NCBI RefSeq assembly: GCF_003611035.1
Contig: NZ_CP030033.1
Location: forward strand, 2,232,001 to 2,296,000
Direction of reading: 5' to 3'
Length of the DNA stretch: 64,000 bases
From: Cryobacterium soli
GTDB taxonomy: Bacteria; Actinomycetota; Actinomycetes; Actinomycetales; Microbacteriaceae
Part shown: positions 16,158 to 26,316 of the stretch, in pieces
Position numbering within the stretch: the first letter of the stretch is position 1
How the letters are laid out: each line of letters begins with the position of its first letter
The notes under the pieces: model-generated
The model's input: only the letters and a program-made list of their open reading frames with translations
Database searches by the model: none
Told to the model about the DNA's origin: nothing
Position numbers and translations under genes: made by a program

Positions 16158-16343
16158 ATGCGCGCGACAGAGAACGACCGCATCATCATTCGGGGCAAGA
16201 CCGATTCGACGCCCGACCGGCACGGGACCATCCTGGAGGTGCGCGGTCCGGAGGGGGAGCCGCCCTACCTGGTGTCGTTCGACGACGGCCACGAGACGCT
16301 GGTGTTCCCCGGCACCGATTTTGTGGTCGAGCACACCCGCTGA
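16158..16343 (+). CDS. DUF1918 domain protein
   Basis: 61 residues, one small beta-barrel domain: RIIIRGKTDSTPDRHGTILE followed by GPEGEPPYLVSFDDGHETLVFPGTDFVVEH. DUF1918 proteins are widespread in actinobacteria and have no defined function. AGGAGGTG at 16144-16151 points to ATG 16158; the GTG at 16149 lies inside that site. Confidence 0.88.
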   Translation: MRATENDRIIIRGKTDSTPDRHGTILEVRGPEGEPPYLVSFDDGHETLVFPGTDFVVEHTR

Positions 16344-16344
16344 C

Positions 16345-16410
16345 CCCTGGTCCCGCAACGGACGTCTGCACCCGGCACGCCGGGACCGCACGTCCGCACG
16401 GGCAACAGTT
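16345..16410. repeat. 66-bp palindromic repeat element, degenerate copy
   Basis: Arms CTGGTCCCGCAACGGACGTC and GACGTCCGCACGGG-like on the other strand flank a core CACCCGGCACGCCGGG. It is the same element as the near-perfect copy at 62738-62803. It sits directly after the DUF1918 stop and before the Nudix gene. Confidence 0.6.
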
Positions 16411-16429
16411 GTGGCAGCTAACCTCGGAT

Positions 16430-17005
16430 GTGCCCGCTTCCGCTCTGCGCTCCCCCACCGACGACCTGATCGACGGGCTCCGCGCCTGGACGCCCGTCGC
16501 GCCCGGTCAGGCACTGCTGCGGGACCAGTACCTCGACTTCGTCACCGAGGCGCCCGGCACGGTGCTGCGCCGCGACGGCGGCCCTGAGCATGTCACGGGA
16601 AGCTGCTTCGTCTTCACCCCCGACCTCGCCCAGGTGCTGCTCTGCTTCCACCGCAAGGGCCGGTTCTGGGTGCAGCTCGGCGGCCACGTCGAGTCCGCGG
16701 ATGCGTCGGTGGCCGCGGCGGCCTACCGGGAGGCCCGCGAGGAGTGCGGCATCGCCGACCTCGTGCCGCTCGGACCCGGCATCCTCGACGTCGACCGGCA
16801 TGCCCTGGGCGGCGGCTTCAGTTGCAGCGCGCACTGGGACGTCGGCTTTGCGGCGGTGGCCCGGCCGGAGGCGGCGCCTGTGGCCAGCGACGAGAGCGAC
16901 GCCGTGGCCTGGTGGCCGGTGGATGCCCTGCCCGGGAACGTCCCCCCGCACTTTGACCGCCGGCTGGCCGGCGTCCTCGCCGAACTGGCCCACCGGCTGG
17001 GCTGA
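16430..17005 (+). CDS. Nudix hydrolase
   Basis: 191 residues from GTG 16430. The Nudix box (GX5EX7REUXEEXGU) is complete: GGHVESADASV, then AAAAYREAREECGI. Downstream residues ASDESDAVAWWPVDALP fit the usual substrate-recognition end. It hydrolyses a nucleoside diphosphate linked to an unknown moiety. The start is weakly supported because no ribosome binding site is seen; the frame stays open upstream through the palindromic repeat. Confidence 0.8.
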   Translation: MPASALRSPTDDLIDGLRAWTPVAPGQALLRDQYLDFVTEAPGTVLRRDGGPEHVTGSCFVFTPDLAQVLLCFHRKGRFWVQLGGHVESADASVAAAAYREAREECGIADLVPLGPGILDVDRHALGGGFSCSAHWDVGFAAVARPEAAPVASDESDAVAWWPVDALPGNVPPHFDRRLAGVLAELAHRLG

Positions 17006-17018
17006 GGGCCGGGCGCCC

Positions 17019-17957
17019 TCAGCCCCCGGTCGGTCCGAAGGCGTGCAGGCCGAGGTCGGTGCTGAGTCGCTCGCTCGCGATACGCCCGCGCACGCTGGTG
17101 CCCTGAGCGTCAAGCGGAGGGCTCACGATCGCCGCCCCGAGCCGGCCCGGCGCGGCGAGCACGATGGCCCCGGAGACGCTCGATTTGGCCGGGACGCCGA
17201 CCGTGCGCATCCACCGGCCGGAACCGTCGTAGACGCCGCAGGTGGCCATGACGGACATGACGTCACGTGCCACCGCCGAGGCCACCACACGCTCGCCCGT
17301 CACCGGGTTCACCCCGTCGCAGGCGAGGGTTGCGCCCATGACCGCCAGTGCCGTGGCGTCCACGAGCACCGCGCACGCCCGGGCGTACACGGCCACCGCG
17401 TCGTCGGCACTGACGCCGAGGGTGCCCTCCGAGCGCATCAGGTGCGCCAGGGCGTGGTTGCGGTCGCCCAGCAGGTGCTCGTCGCGGGCGATCTCCTCGT
17501 CCACCTCGAGCGGCCGGGCGGCGAAGGCCGACAGCCCGCGCAGGATGCGGTCGTTGCGGGCATCGACGTCGTCCCCGTCGACCAGGGCGGCCGTGAGCAG
17601 GGCTCCGGCGTTGACCATGGGGTTCGGTGGCCGGCCGGTGCCGCTCTCGAGCTTGATGGCGTCGAAGGCCTCACCGGTCGGTTCGATGCCGATGCGGTCG
17701 AGCACGGCTCCGTCGGTGTCCTGCAGCGCGAGTGCGAAGAGGAAGGGCTTCACCGCCGACTGCACGCTGAAAGGCAGGTCGGCCTGGGCGCTGGTCCGAA
17801 TGCTGCCGTCGGGGAGCACCAGCGCAATCCCGCACTGCCCAGGGTCCGCGGCCGCGAGCTGCGGGATGCTGTCATTCACCGCGCCCTCGTCAGCGGGGAG
17901 CACCCGGTCGCGGAGCGCATCGAGGTCGTAGGTGCGGGGATCGGCTGAGCGGCGCAT
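17019..17957 (-). CDS. glsA: Glutaminase A
   Basis: 312 residues, the size of a single-domain serine-dependent glutaminase. The nucleophile motif is SVQSAVK (Ser-x-x-Lys), with PPNPMVNAGA, LMRSEGTLG and KSSVSGAIVL as other conserved blocks. It converts L-glutamine to glutamate and ammonia. The stop lies 14 bp from the convergent Nudix stop. CAGGAT lies 6 nt before the ATG, a weaker version of the leaderless -10 seen elsewhere. Confidence 0.95.
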   Translation of the reverse strand: MRRSADPRTYDLDALRDRVLPADEGAVNDSIPQLAAADPGQCGIALVLPDGSIRTSAQADLPFSVQSAVKPFLFALALQDTDGAVLDRIGIEPTGEAFDAIKLESGTGRPPNPMVNAGALLTAALVDGDDVDARNDRILRGLSAFAARPLEVDEEIARDEHLLGDRNHALAHLMRSEGTLGVSADDAVAVYARACAVLVDATALAVMGATLACDGVNPVTGERVVASAVARDVMSVMATCGVYDGSGRWMRTVGVPAKSSVSGAIVLAAPGRLGAAIVSPPLDAQGTSVRGRIASERLSTDLGLHAFGPTGG

Positions 17958-18055
17958 CGCTCCATCCTGACACGGTCGCCTTGACGGATGCCGGAAACGG
18001 CGACAGCGATACGCCGAACAGGGCGCAGAGGTCGTCCCTGGTGGAACCGCCCTGA

Positions 18056-18637
18056 TCAGCCCTGATCAGACCCCGCCTCGGCGCGGGCCAACGGGCCGAG
18101 GTCGCGTTTGAGCATCTTCTCGTTGCGCACCACGACCCAGATCACGACAGCGACCAGAGGAACCACTGCCAGGGCCCAGAGCGAGAACCCGCTCTTCGTC
18201 ACCGCAAGCAGGCTCCCGCCCACGGCCGTCAACAGGTAGACGGCGACATCGATGTGATGGCCCTTCATGCCGCGCGCCCGCGCCGGCTTTCCGGACGGAG
18301 CGGCCGACGTGAACCTCAGGTGTTGCTCCATGCCCAACAGCAGCTCGATCTCGTGGAGCCGGCGCAGCTTCAGGAGGTAGAGCTGCCGGTAATGGCTGGC
18401 GAAGAAGAGCCAGCACGACATCAACGCGGCGACCAGCAGCGACGAAACGCCGACAACCTGATCGGACACGGTTGCCTCGATGAGAAAGCCCCAGTAGACG
18501 AACACTCCTGCGATCAGGAAGGACCCCGCCTGCCAACGGAATCCGTCGTAGGTGAGGTAGACATCGTTGGCGGCAGAGTACTCCGCGAGGAGCACCTCCC
18601 GGGGAACTGAGCCGTGTTCTCTGCCCGCTGTGTTCAT
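18056..18637 (-). CDS. Membrane protein of unknown function
   Basis: 193 residues from ATG 18637 (GGAAGAG 5 nt upstream; an alternative ATG at 18652 would add five residues). Two hydrophobic segments near residues 35-80 and two near 140-180 surround a basic region (YLLKLRRLHEIELLLGMEQ). That layout, with a soluble helix between two helix pairs, resembles small effector-like membrane proteins, but I cannot assign a family. The open frame continues to 19555 antisense-like through another gene, which is not real. Confidence 0.75.
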   Translation of the reverse strand: MNTAGREHGSVPREVLLAEYSAANDVYLTYDGFRWQAGSFLIAGVFVYWGFLIEATVSDQVVGVSSLLVAALMSCWLFFASHYRQLYLLKLRRLHEIELLLGMEQHLRFTSAAPSGKPARARGMKGHHIDVAVYLLTAVGGSLLAVTKSGFSLWALAVVPLVAVVIWVVVRNEKMLKRDLGPLARAEAGSDQG

Positions 18638-18735
18638 GCTGCGCTCTTCCATTCCGTCACCCGAGACCGATGCCAGAGGCATGTCCTCCCTCGAGACTAC
18701 AAGTGACAGCCGCCACCGGCTTCGGCCCGGTCGGC

Positions 18736-20367
18736 TCAGGCGTTGGTCGACTCGGAGTCCTGGCTCGGAGCGAGCGCCGATGACGGCTGCCTGGCGCCAC
18801 GGTGCAGCACGAGGTAGCCGGCCACGGCGACCGCGGCGAAGACCGTCAGGGAGATCAGCCACGGCGTGCCGTGTTCGCCCAGCTGCGCCCAGCTGTTCGG
18901 TTGCGGCACCACCACCAGCACGAATACGGCCACGACGGCGACGTAGCTCACCGCCCAGCGCCGACGCGAATGCGCCCAGATGTCCCGTCCGTCGAGGAAG
19001 AGGAAGGGCAGCATCGCGATGAGCATCCCGACCAGCCCCTCGGTCGACAGCGCGGCCAGGGAATCGCGGAGGAGCGCTCCCTGGAAGCCGTCGGGTGTCG
19101 GCGCGACGGCGATCAGGATGCTGTAGCCCACCCAGGACAACAGGGCCGCTCCGATCACGATGCCGGTGCGAAGCAGACGCACGGCCGCACGGTGTGCGGC
19201 CGCGACCCCCGGCGGGAACGAGATGCCGATCATGAGGCCGAACAGGATGCCAGGGGCGAAGTCGATCAGGCGCGACAGCACGATTCCGGCGACTGTCAGG
19301 AGCAGTGCCCATGGGCGCATCGCGATCATTGCCGGCACGCCCCAGTGTCGCCGCGCGATGAGGGCGACCACCCCCACACTGCCGAAACCGATCACGAACG
19401 CGGCGATCAGGCAGGCGAGGATCAGGCGGAGCGTAGCCAGATCGAAGCCGAAGCCTGGATCGGCCAGCGCCTGGATCAGCGAGGCGGCCAGAATCAGGCC
19501 GGCAGCGGCGATCACGGGACGCACCCCGAACCAGGCGACGATCGCGGCCCACCAACCGGGCGCGGGCCGCCGACTCACCGCGGCACGGCGTTGCACCCGC
19601 TCCTTGATCGCAGCGGCCAAGAGTTGGGTCGGCAGGGCGCCGAGCACAACGAACATCAACCCGGCCAGCGCCGCCCCACCGACGGCCACGGGGTTCGAGA
19701 ACACCTCGAGAATCGGTACCAGGCCGCCGGAGAGCACGGTCGGGGCCCCGGGTTGGTCCCGCGGGTTGGCCGCGCCGGCCTCGGCTCCCGGCACCGCGGC
19801 GCTTCCTGGCGGTTCAACGGTGATCAGCGGCGGCACGGCCGCCGCCCCCTGCTCGCCCACCCCGCTCAGGGTGGCGACGGGGGCGTCCACGTCGCTGAGA
19901 GGCAACCCGGCGGCCGTGACGGCCGCACCGGCGGGCGCCGCCGATTCGTCGGGAGCGGCAGCGGCACCGGCATCCGCCGGCGGAACCGTGAGCACGGCAG
20001 TTCCGACGATGCCCGAACTCAAGCCGCTGCCCGTCACGCCGTAGGAGCCCGCGGCGTCCTGCGGCAGGGTGACCCGGAGGGAGACCGCACCGGAATCGTT
20101 CGCGGATTTGACGAGCACCGCCGCATCGGCCCTCATGAGCGCGAGGGTCGCCAGTCCGGTCCCCGCGACCGTGAAAGCCACACCCTCGCCCGGTTCGAAA
20201 TATGCGCCGGCGAACTCGACGAACACGATTCCGCCGGGCGCCGGGGTACCGGAAACCAGGATGGTCCGGCTACCGTCCGGCACGTAGCCGACGGCGGTGG
20301 CTGTGGTCGGTACCGCGGCCAGCGTCACGAGCGCGAGAAGCAGGGCAATCCAACCCAAGTGCCGCAT
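18736..20367 (-). CDS. Secreted-domain multipass membrane protein, unknown
   Basis: 543 residues. A signal peptide (cleavage near TATA-VG, residue 25) leads into an Ig-like extracellular domain to about residue 130 (ILVSGTPAPGGIVFVEFAGAYF). A long Ala/Pro-rich linker follows, then eight or so membrane helices (residues 205-525). The ectodomain looks like an adhesive or cell-wall sensing fold. No catalytic motif stands out. It may be cotranscribed with the membrane protein at 18056, 98 bp downstream. Confidence 0.78.
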   Translation of the reverse strand: MRHLGWIALLLALVTLAAVPTTATAVGYVPDGSRTILVSGTPAPGGIVFVEFAGAYFEPGEGVAFTVAGTGLATLALMRADAAVLVKSANDSGAVSLRVTLPQDAAGSYGVTGSGLSSGIVGTAVLTVPPADAGAAAAPDESAAPAGAAVTAAGLPLSDVDAPVATLSGVGEQGAAAVPPLITVEPPGSAAVPGAEAGAANPRDQPGAPTVLSGGLVPILEVFSNPVAVGGAALAGLMFVVLGALPTQLLAAAIKERVQRRAAVSRRPAPGWWAAIVAWFGVRPVIAAAGLILAASLIQALADPGFGFDLATLRLILACLIAAFVIGFGSVGVVALIARRHWGVPAMIAMRPWALLLTVAGIVLSRLIDFAPGILFGLMIGISFPPGVAAAHRAAVRLLRTGIVIGAALLSWVGYSILIAVAPTPDGFQGALLRDSLAALSTEGLVGMLIAMLPFLFLDGRDIWAHSRRRWAVSYVAVVAVFVLVVVPQPNSWAQLGEHGTPWLISLTVFAAVAVAGYLVLHRGARQPSSALAPSQDSESTNA

Positions 20368-20526
20368 CGTGGAATCCCTGCCCGCACCCGTGGTGCCGCT
20401 CGCGCTCGCCCGAACGGGGCCCAGACGTCGATCTTGGAAGGTTCCTCCCGATTAGTCCAGCAAACCGGGCATCAATTCACTCGGCGTTAATAATCGAAGG
20501 AAAACCAGGTACACAAGGGCCACGAC

Positions 20527-20567
20527 GCAGAAAAACCCCCACGATCTGCACGATCGTGGGGGTTTCT
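20527..20567. terminator. Bidirectional terminator hairpin
   Basis: AAAACCCCCACGATC and its complement GATCGTGGGGGTTT enclose a short TGCAC loop. A-tract and T-tract on both sides let it work for the tRNA-Arg transcript on the minus strand. Confidence 0.7.
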
Positions 20568-20582
20568 GTGTGTTTCTTTCTG

Positions 20583-20655
20583 TGCGCCCGAAGGGATTCG
20601 AACCCCCAACCTTCTGATCCGTAGTCAGATGCTCTATCCGTTGAGCTACGGGCGC
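20583..20655 (-). tRNA. tRNA-Arg(ACG)
   Basis: 73 nt on the minus strand. The acceptor stem is GCGCCCG/CGGGCGC, the D arm contains AGCTCAACGGATAGAGC, the anticodon loop is CTACGGA (anticodon ACG), and the T arm is GGGGGTTCGAATCCC. The CCA is not encoded. The A34 is deaminated to inosine by TadA, encoded at 8009. Confidence 0.96.
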
Positions 20656-20739
20656 AGTGGTGACTTCTGCAGCGAAACGCTCGAAGACAACTTAGAAACT
20701 ATAACAGCTATTTGAGGCGCCCACGTGCGCGTGGGGCCA

Positions 20740-22125
20740 CTAGGCCGGCTCCCCGATGGCCGAGGGCGGCAGATCCGCCACCGGCGCGACCCGGCGGATG
20801 CCCAACCAGGACACGATTCCGCCCAGGAACATCAGCCCTGCCACGACCACCATCGCCCGCTGGAAACCGGCCACATCGAGGGTGGACCCGACGATGGTGC
20901 CGGTCATGGCGATGGCGATGAGGCCGGCCACCCGGGCGACCGCGTTGTTGATAGCCGACCCGATACCGGCCTGACCGGGGTGAATGGAGCCGAGGACCGC
21001 AGCGGTGAGCGGCGCGACCGTGATGGACAGGCCCAGGCCCACCAGCACGATTCCCGGCAGCACGTGCAGGGCGAAGTTGATCGGCGGCACCGCCGTGGTC
21101 ACCAGCAGGAACCCGCTGCCGGCCACGATCGGCCCGACGGTCATGAACAGGCGCGGACCGTACCGGCCGGCCAAAGTGCCGAAGAGTGTGGCGAAAAGCA
21201 GCATCATCACGGTGGCCGGGATGCCGGCCAGCCCGGCCAGGGTGGCCGAGAACCCGCCGACCTCCTGCAGGTAGAGCGCGAAGAGGAAGAATCCGAGGTT
21301 GAGTGCCGCGTAGATGCCGACGGTGGCGATGTTGCCCACCGCGAAATTACGCACCCGGAACAGGCCGAGCGGCATCATCGGATGCGGAGCCCGCGCCTCC
21401 CACCACAGGAACGCGCCGAACGAGGCCAGGCCTACCAGCAGGGGAAGGTAGACCACCGGGCTCGTCCAGCCGAAGCGGCCCTGTTCGATGAGCGCGAATA
21501 CCGGGCCGCCCAACCCCACCACGGCCAGGCACGCGCCGAGCACGTCCACGCGGGCGCCGGCGGCGGGCCGCAGGGGTTCCTCCACCCGGCGCAGCAGGAT
21601 CAGGGTGAGAGCGATCGGGATCACATTGATGAAGAACACCAACCGCCAGGTCGCCGCGTCCACGAGAAGACCGCCCAGTAACGGCCCGGCGATGCCGGCC
21701 ACGCCGGTCCAGCCGGTCCAGGCGCCGATGGCCTTGCCCTGGGCGACCCCGCTGAACCTCGAGGTGATCAGGGCGAGCGAGCTGGGCACCAGCAGCGCAG
21801 CGGCCACGCCCTGCAGCACGCGCGCTATGACGAGGAAGAGGCCGGTGGGCGCCAGGCCACAGGCGAGCGAGGTGATGCCGAACCAGATCAACCCGGCCCG
21901 CAGCACGCGCACGCGCCCGAAGGTGTCGGAGAGGGACCCGGCCACGAGAATCAGTGCGCCCAGGCTGAGCAGGTAGCCGTCGACGACCCACTGTTGCAGG
22001 GGCAGCCCGCCGCCGAGTTCCCGGGAGATGGCCGGCAGCGCCACATTGATGATCGAGCCGTCCAGGAACGCCACGAAGGACGACAGGATGGCGACGATGA
22101 GGATGCGTCGCTGCGCGGGAGTCAT
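20740..22125 (-). CDS. MFS drug-type transporter (DHA2-like, 12-14 helices)
   Basis: 461 residues. MFS motifs are DGSIINVALPAI (motif D1 of the DHA2 group), GSLSDTFGRVRVL (motif A), and ARVLQGVAAALLVPSSLALI (motif B with the basic residue). The length fits a 14-helix proton-driven multidrug pump. ATG 22125 is preferred over TTG 22143. No regulator is adjacent. Neighbour 22311 is divergent. Confidence 0.9.
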   Translation of the reverse strand: MTPAQRRILIVAILSSFVAFLDGSIINVALPAISRELGGGLPLQQWVVDGYLLSLGALILVAGSLSDTFGRVRVLRAGLIWFGITSLACGLAPTGLFLVIARVLQGVAAALLVPSSLALITSRFSGVAQGKAIGAWTGWTGVAGIAGPLLGGLLVDAATWRLVFFINVIPIALTLILLRRVEEPLRPAAGARVDVLGACLAVVGLGGPVFALIEQGRFGWTSPVVYLPLLVGLASFGAFLWWEARAPHPMMPLGLFRVRNFAVGNIATVGIYAALNLGFFLFALYLQEVGGFSATLAGLAGIPATVMMLLFATLFGTLAGRYGPRLFMTVGPIVAGSGFLLVTTAVPPINFALHVLPGIVLVGLGLSITVAPLTAAVLGSIHPGQAGIGSAINNAVARVAGLIAIAMTGTIVGSTLDVAGFQRAMVVVAGLMFLGGIVSWLGIRRVAPVADLPPSAIGEPA

Positions 22126-22310
22126 CCCCCTAGTCAACCTCAATCGGGGGCTTCTCCGTCAGGATGCAGCCCGAACATCGGCGGAATCCTTGGCGGGCGC
22201 GACGCGGCCCGGAACGAGACGGATGCGCTGATTGTGCACAATTGCTGGACATCCGGGCGGTCCTGTGGTTCGCTCATATTCAGACGAGCCGCACCGAGGG
22301 GGGTGACGAC

Positions 22311-23303
22311 GTGGAGCGAACACAGGGGATTCATCTCGCTTCACCGGCGCGCATCGCCCTGGCGATTGTGGCTGCGGCTGCTGCCTGGCTGATCTTCGAC
22401 ACCCTCACGGCCCCCACCTCGGCCTCAGCGTCGACCGCTTCTGCGTCCTACCGCGACGCCGGCACCGATGACTCGCTCCTGGGCGGCCTGCTGGATTCGA
22501 CAACGCCGGTGGTCGACACCCTCGACGGATACGTTGACACCGTGGCAGGCACCGTTCCGATGGCCGCACCCGTTGCCGATGTTGTGCAGGTGGGCGACCT
22601 GCTCGACGCTGTCGACACAACGGCCACCCAGGTCACGGCGGCCGTTCCCGTGGTGAACGATGTGGCGGTGCCCGTGGTCGCCGCGGTAGCCGAACCCGTC
22701 ACCCAGTCGGTGGTCGACCCGCTCGTCGACCAGGTCGTCGCCCCCACCCTCGATACCGTCGTGACGCCGGTGGTGCAGGATGTCGTGGCCCCGGTCGCGG
22801 CCGAGGTCGTGGCCCCGGTCGTCGCCGTGGTCACACCGGTGCTGACACCCGTCGTCGGCACCGTGCCGTCGCCGAATGAAGCATCGGCCGGCCTGGAGCC
22901 CACGCTGAGCTCATCAGCTGCCCCCGGCGAGGCGGCTCAGGCCGTGGTCTCTCCAGGCCGGGCGCAGACCGGCTCCAGTGCGGCCTCGGCGCTACCCGGG
23001 TCGAACACCGCGCCGACGTCCTCCGCCCCTGTCACCGCTGCCGAGACGGCTTCCGTCGTCGCAGGATCCCCGGTTCCGGCGGCTCCCGCAGCACCGTTCG
23101 GCATCCCGTTCTCCCCGGCCGCGCTGCCTGCGCCGGCCGGCGGTTCGATCAGCGGCTCCGGCCCGGGCAACGGGTCGCCCGTAGCCACCACCACGCCCTC
23201 CGGACTTCCGGCCGCGCCCGTGGTCCGATTCCACTCGTCGCCGGACACCGGCGACGAGCTTCCGCTCACCCCCTCGTTCGACCCCGGTTCCACTCCTGAT
23301 TGA
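22311..23303 (+). CDS. Secreted Val/Pro-rich repetitive protein
   Basis: 330 residues from GTG 22311 (GAGGGGGG 7 nt upstream). A signal peptide (ASPARIALAIVAAAAAWLIF) precedes a DSLLGGLLDSTTPVVDTLDG block and about 150 residues of imperfect V-P-V repeats such as VDPLVDQVVAPTLDTVV. A disordered Ser/Pro/Gly tail of about 130 residues follows. There is no cysteine in the repeat part, no clear sorting motif and no C-terminal membrane helix, so it is probably released or loosely attached. It sits 81 bp before the chaplin-like gene and shares the DSxLGGxxxxTxxVVD motif with it, suggesting a related origin. Confidence 0.75.
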   Translation: MERTQGIHLASPARIALAIVAAAAAWLIFDTLTAPTSASASTASASYRDAGTDDSLLGGLLDSTTPVVDTLDGYVDTVAGTVPMAAPVADVVQVGDLLDAVDTTATQVTAAVPVVNDVAVPVVAAVAEPVTQSVVDPLVDQVVAPTLDTVVTPVVQDVVAPVAAEVVAPVVAVVTPVLTPVVGTVPSPNEASAGLEPTLSSSAAPGEAAQAVVSPGRAQTGSSAASALPGSNTAPTSSAPVTAAETASVVAGSPVPAAPAAPFGIPFSPAALPAPAGGSISGSGPGNGSPVATTTPSGLPAAPVVRFHSSPDTGDELPLTPSFDPGSTPD

Positions 23304-24641
<1,338 letters not shown>

Positions 24642-24733
24642 ACCGGCCCGACCGAATCCCCTCCGACCGGTCGCCGACTGTGAGCCGACGACCGGTCAGA
24701 GGCATGCCCGGCTGCGGCAGTGCCTCCGGCGGC

Positions 24734-25318
24734 TCAGCTGGCCCCGCGCGCGTTGTAGACCAGCACGTCGGCCGCTCCGTACTCCCGGAACACCTGCAGC
24801 GCCTCCTCGCGGCCGATGTCCTGCACAACGGCGATGCCGCGCGCCTCGAATTGCTCGGCCCAGTCCTCGCGCATCGGCCCCTCGTCGAAACCGGTGAGCT
24901 CCTCCAGCTCGGCCCCGGAGCCCGCCACCACCAGCCGGCGCACGCCCGACCACATCGTGGCCCCGTAACACATCACGCATGGACGCCAGTTGACCACCAG
25001 CTCCAGCGGTCGGGTGGGGTCCGCGCCGAGGTCCCAGGTCCCGGTGGCGCGCTGGGCCAGCCCGAGGGCCATGACCTCGGCGTGGGCGCCGGCCACCCCG
25101 GAGGAGAGCACCACGTTCACACCCACCGACACCAGGGCGCCGGTCGTGGCGTCGACCACGATGGCCGCGAACGGGCCGCCGTTGCCCTCGCGGTAGTTGC
25201 GGGCGGCGAGCGCGTTGACCAGGGTCATCCGTTCGTCGAGGGTCGACAGCACCGTGGGTAGGCCGGGCAGCGCCTCGACGAGCCAAGCCGGGAGGGAGAG
25301 GGTGAATTCGGTCTGCAT
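24734..25318 (-). CDS. Nucleoside/cytidine deaminase family protein
   Basis: 194 residues. The zinc motifs are GAHAEVMAL (HAE) and WRPCVMCYGATMW (PCxxC), the pattern of CMP/dCMP/guanine deaminases. The N-terminal 50 residues and the C-terminal 50 residues exceed the catalytic core, unlike the TadA at 8009. A free nucleoside or base is the likely substrate (guanine deaminase is one option). AGAGGCC lies just upstream of the ATG. Confidence 0.85.
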   Translation of the reverse strand: MQTEFTLSLPAWLVEALPGLPTVLSTLDERMTLVNALAARNYREGNGGPFAAIVVDATTGALVSVGVNVVLSSGVAGAHAEVMALGLAQRATGTWDLGADPTRPLELVVNWRPCVMCYGATMWSGVRRLVVAGSGAELEELTGFDEGPMREDWAEQFEARGIAVVQDIGREEALQVFREYGAADVLVYNARGAS

Positions 25319-25517
25319 GGTGGCCTCTTCGTTCTGTGGCGCCGCACCGCGCGGCGTCTCGGAGCTCAGCGTACGAGACGGATGTTTCCGGCAGATTGTG
25401 CCGTCGGGCCGCGCCCGGCCCCGCCTGGATTTCGGCCGTCGAACGGTTGTGTTTCCGGGCGGTGAAGCCCGTCGAATTCGCTTGCGCCCGCCGGACCGAT
25501 GGACGAGATTGAGCTAA

Positions 25518-25533
25518 TTGGACAAGCGTCCAA
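25518..25533. promoter_or_regulatory. Candidate TetR operator
   Basis: TTGGACAAGCGTCCAA is a perfect 6-bp inverted repeat with a 4-bp spacer, 27 bp before the TetR start. This is the usual arrangement for autoregulation of a TetR gene and its operon. Confidence 0.55.
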
Positions 25534-25560
25534 GTCACCTGACCCACTGGAGCTCTCGCG

Positions 25561-26316
25561 TTGACCCTCGCCCGCTCGTCACCCCCACCGCAGACCGACC
25601 GCAGACCCATGACCCGTCTGGCCCTCGCCGATCGCCGCGCGGCACTGATCGATGCGGCCGTGCGCGTGATCGCCCGGTCCGGTTTGGCGGCGGCGACCAC
25701 CCGAGCCATCGTGGCCGAGGCCGGCATGCCCCTGGGCAGCTTCCACTACGCCTTCGACTCCCGTGACGACCTGCTCGCCGCGGTGATCGACACCGTCACC
25801 GATCAGGAGCACGATGCGGCCGTGGCCGCCCTGCCCGGCGGCGACGGCAGCAGCTCCGCCGGCCTGGCCGACACCCTCCGGCAGGGCCTCGACCGGTACC
25901 TCGACCTGCTCGTGGCGGAGCCCCAGCGCGAGCAGGCCCTGCTGGAGCTCAGCCTCTACGCGCTGCGCCAGAACCCGCCGACATCCCAACCGAGCGACCA
26001 GTACCGGGCGTACTACCGGGCCGCCGAACACAGCCTCCGCCTCGCCGCCACCGCTTGCGGGCGGGAGTGGTCGGTGCCCCTGGCCCGAGCGGCCCGGCTG
26101 CTGGTCACCCTCACCGACGGCATCACCAGCACCTGGCTGGCCGATCGTGACACGGAAGCGGCCCGCGAGAGCGTCCTCTTCGCCGCGGATGCCCTCGCCC
26201 GGCTGGCCGCACCGGCCCAGCCGGCCGCCACCTCGCCCACCACCGCCACGCCCCGACCACCCTCATCCCCGACACCACCACTCGACCTCGCTGAGGAGCA
26301 GCCCCGTGCTGATTGA
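25561..26316 (+). CDS. TetR family transcriptional regulator
   Basis: 251 residues from TTG 25561 (GGAG 7 nt upstream); ATG 25609 is the alternative and would trim 16 residues. The HTH is AAATTRAIVAEAGMPLGSFHYAFDSRDDLL. The C-terminal ligand domain ends in a Pro/Thr-rich tail. It is the first gene of a four-gene operon and overlaps the second by 11 bp. It most likely represses the operon through the inverted repeat at 25518. Confidence 0.9.
   Translation: MTLARSSPPPQTDRRPMTRLALADRRAALIDAAVRVIARSGLAAATTRAIVAEAGMPLGSFHYAFDSRDDLLAAVIDTVTDQEHDAAVAALPGGDGSSSAGLADTLRQGLDRYLDLLVAEPQREQALLELSLYALRQNPPTSQPSDQYRAYYRAAEHSLRLAATACGREWSVPLARAARLLVTLTDGITSTWLADRDTEAARESVLFAADALARLAAPAQPAATSPTTATPRPPSSPTPPLDLAEEQPRAD

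Noticed and set aside
18056..19555. Long minus-strand frame that would fuse the small membrane protein to an upstream region
   Set aside because: Its upstream part has an Arg/Pro-rich composition typical of an off-frame reading over the real gene at 18736; the small gene has its own start and ribosome binding site.
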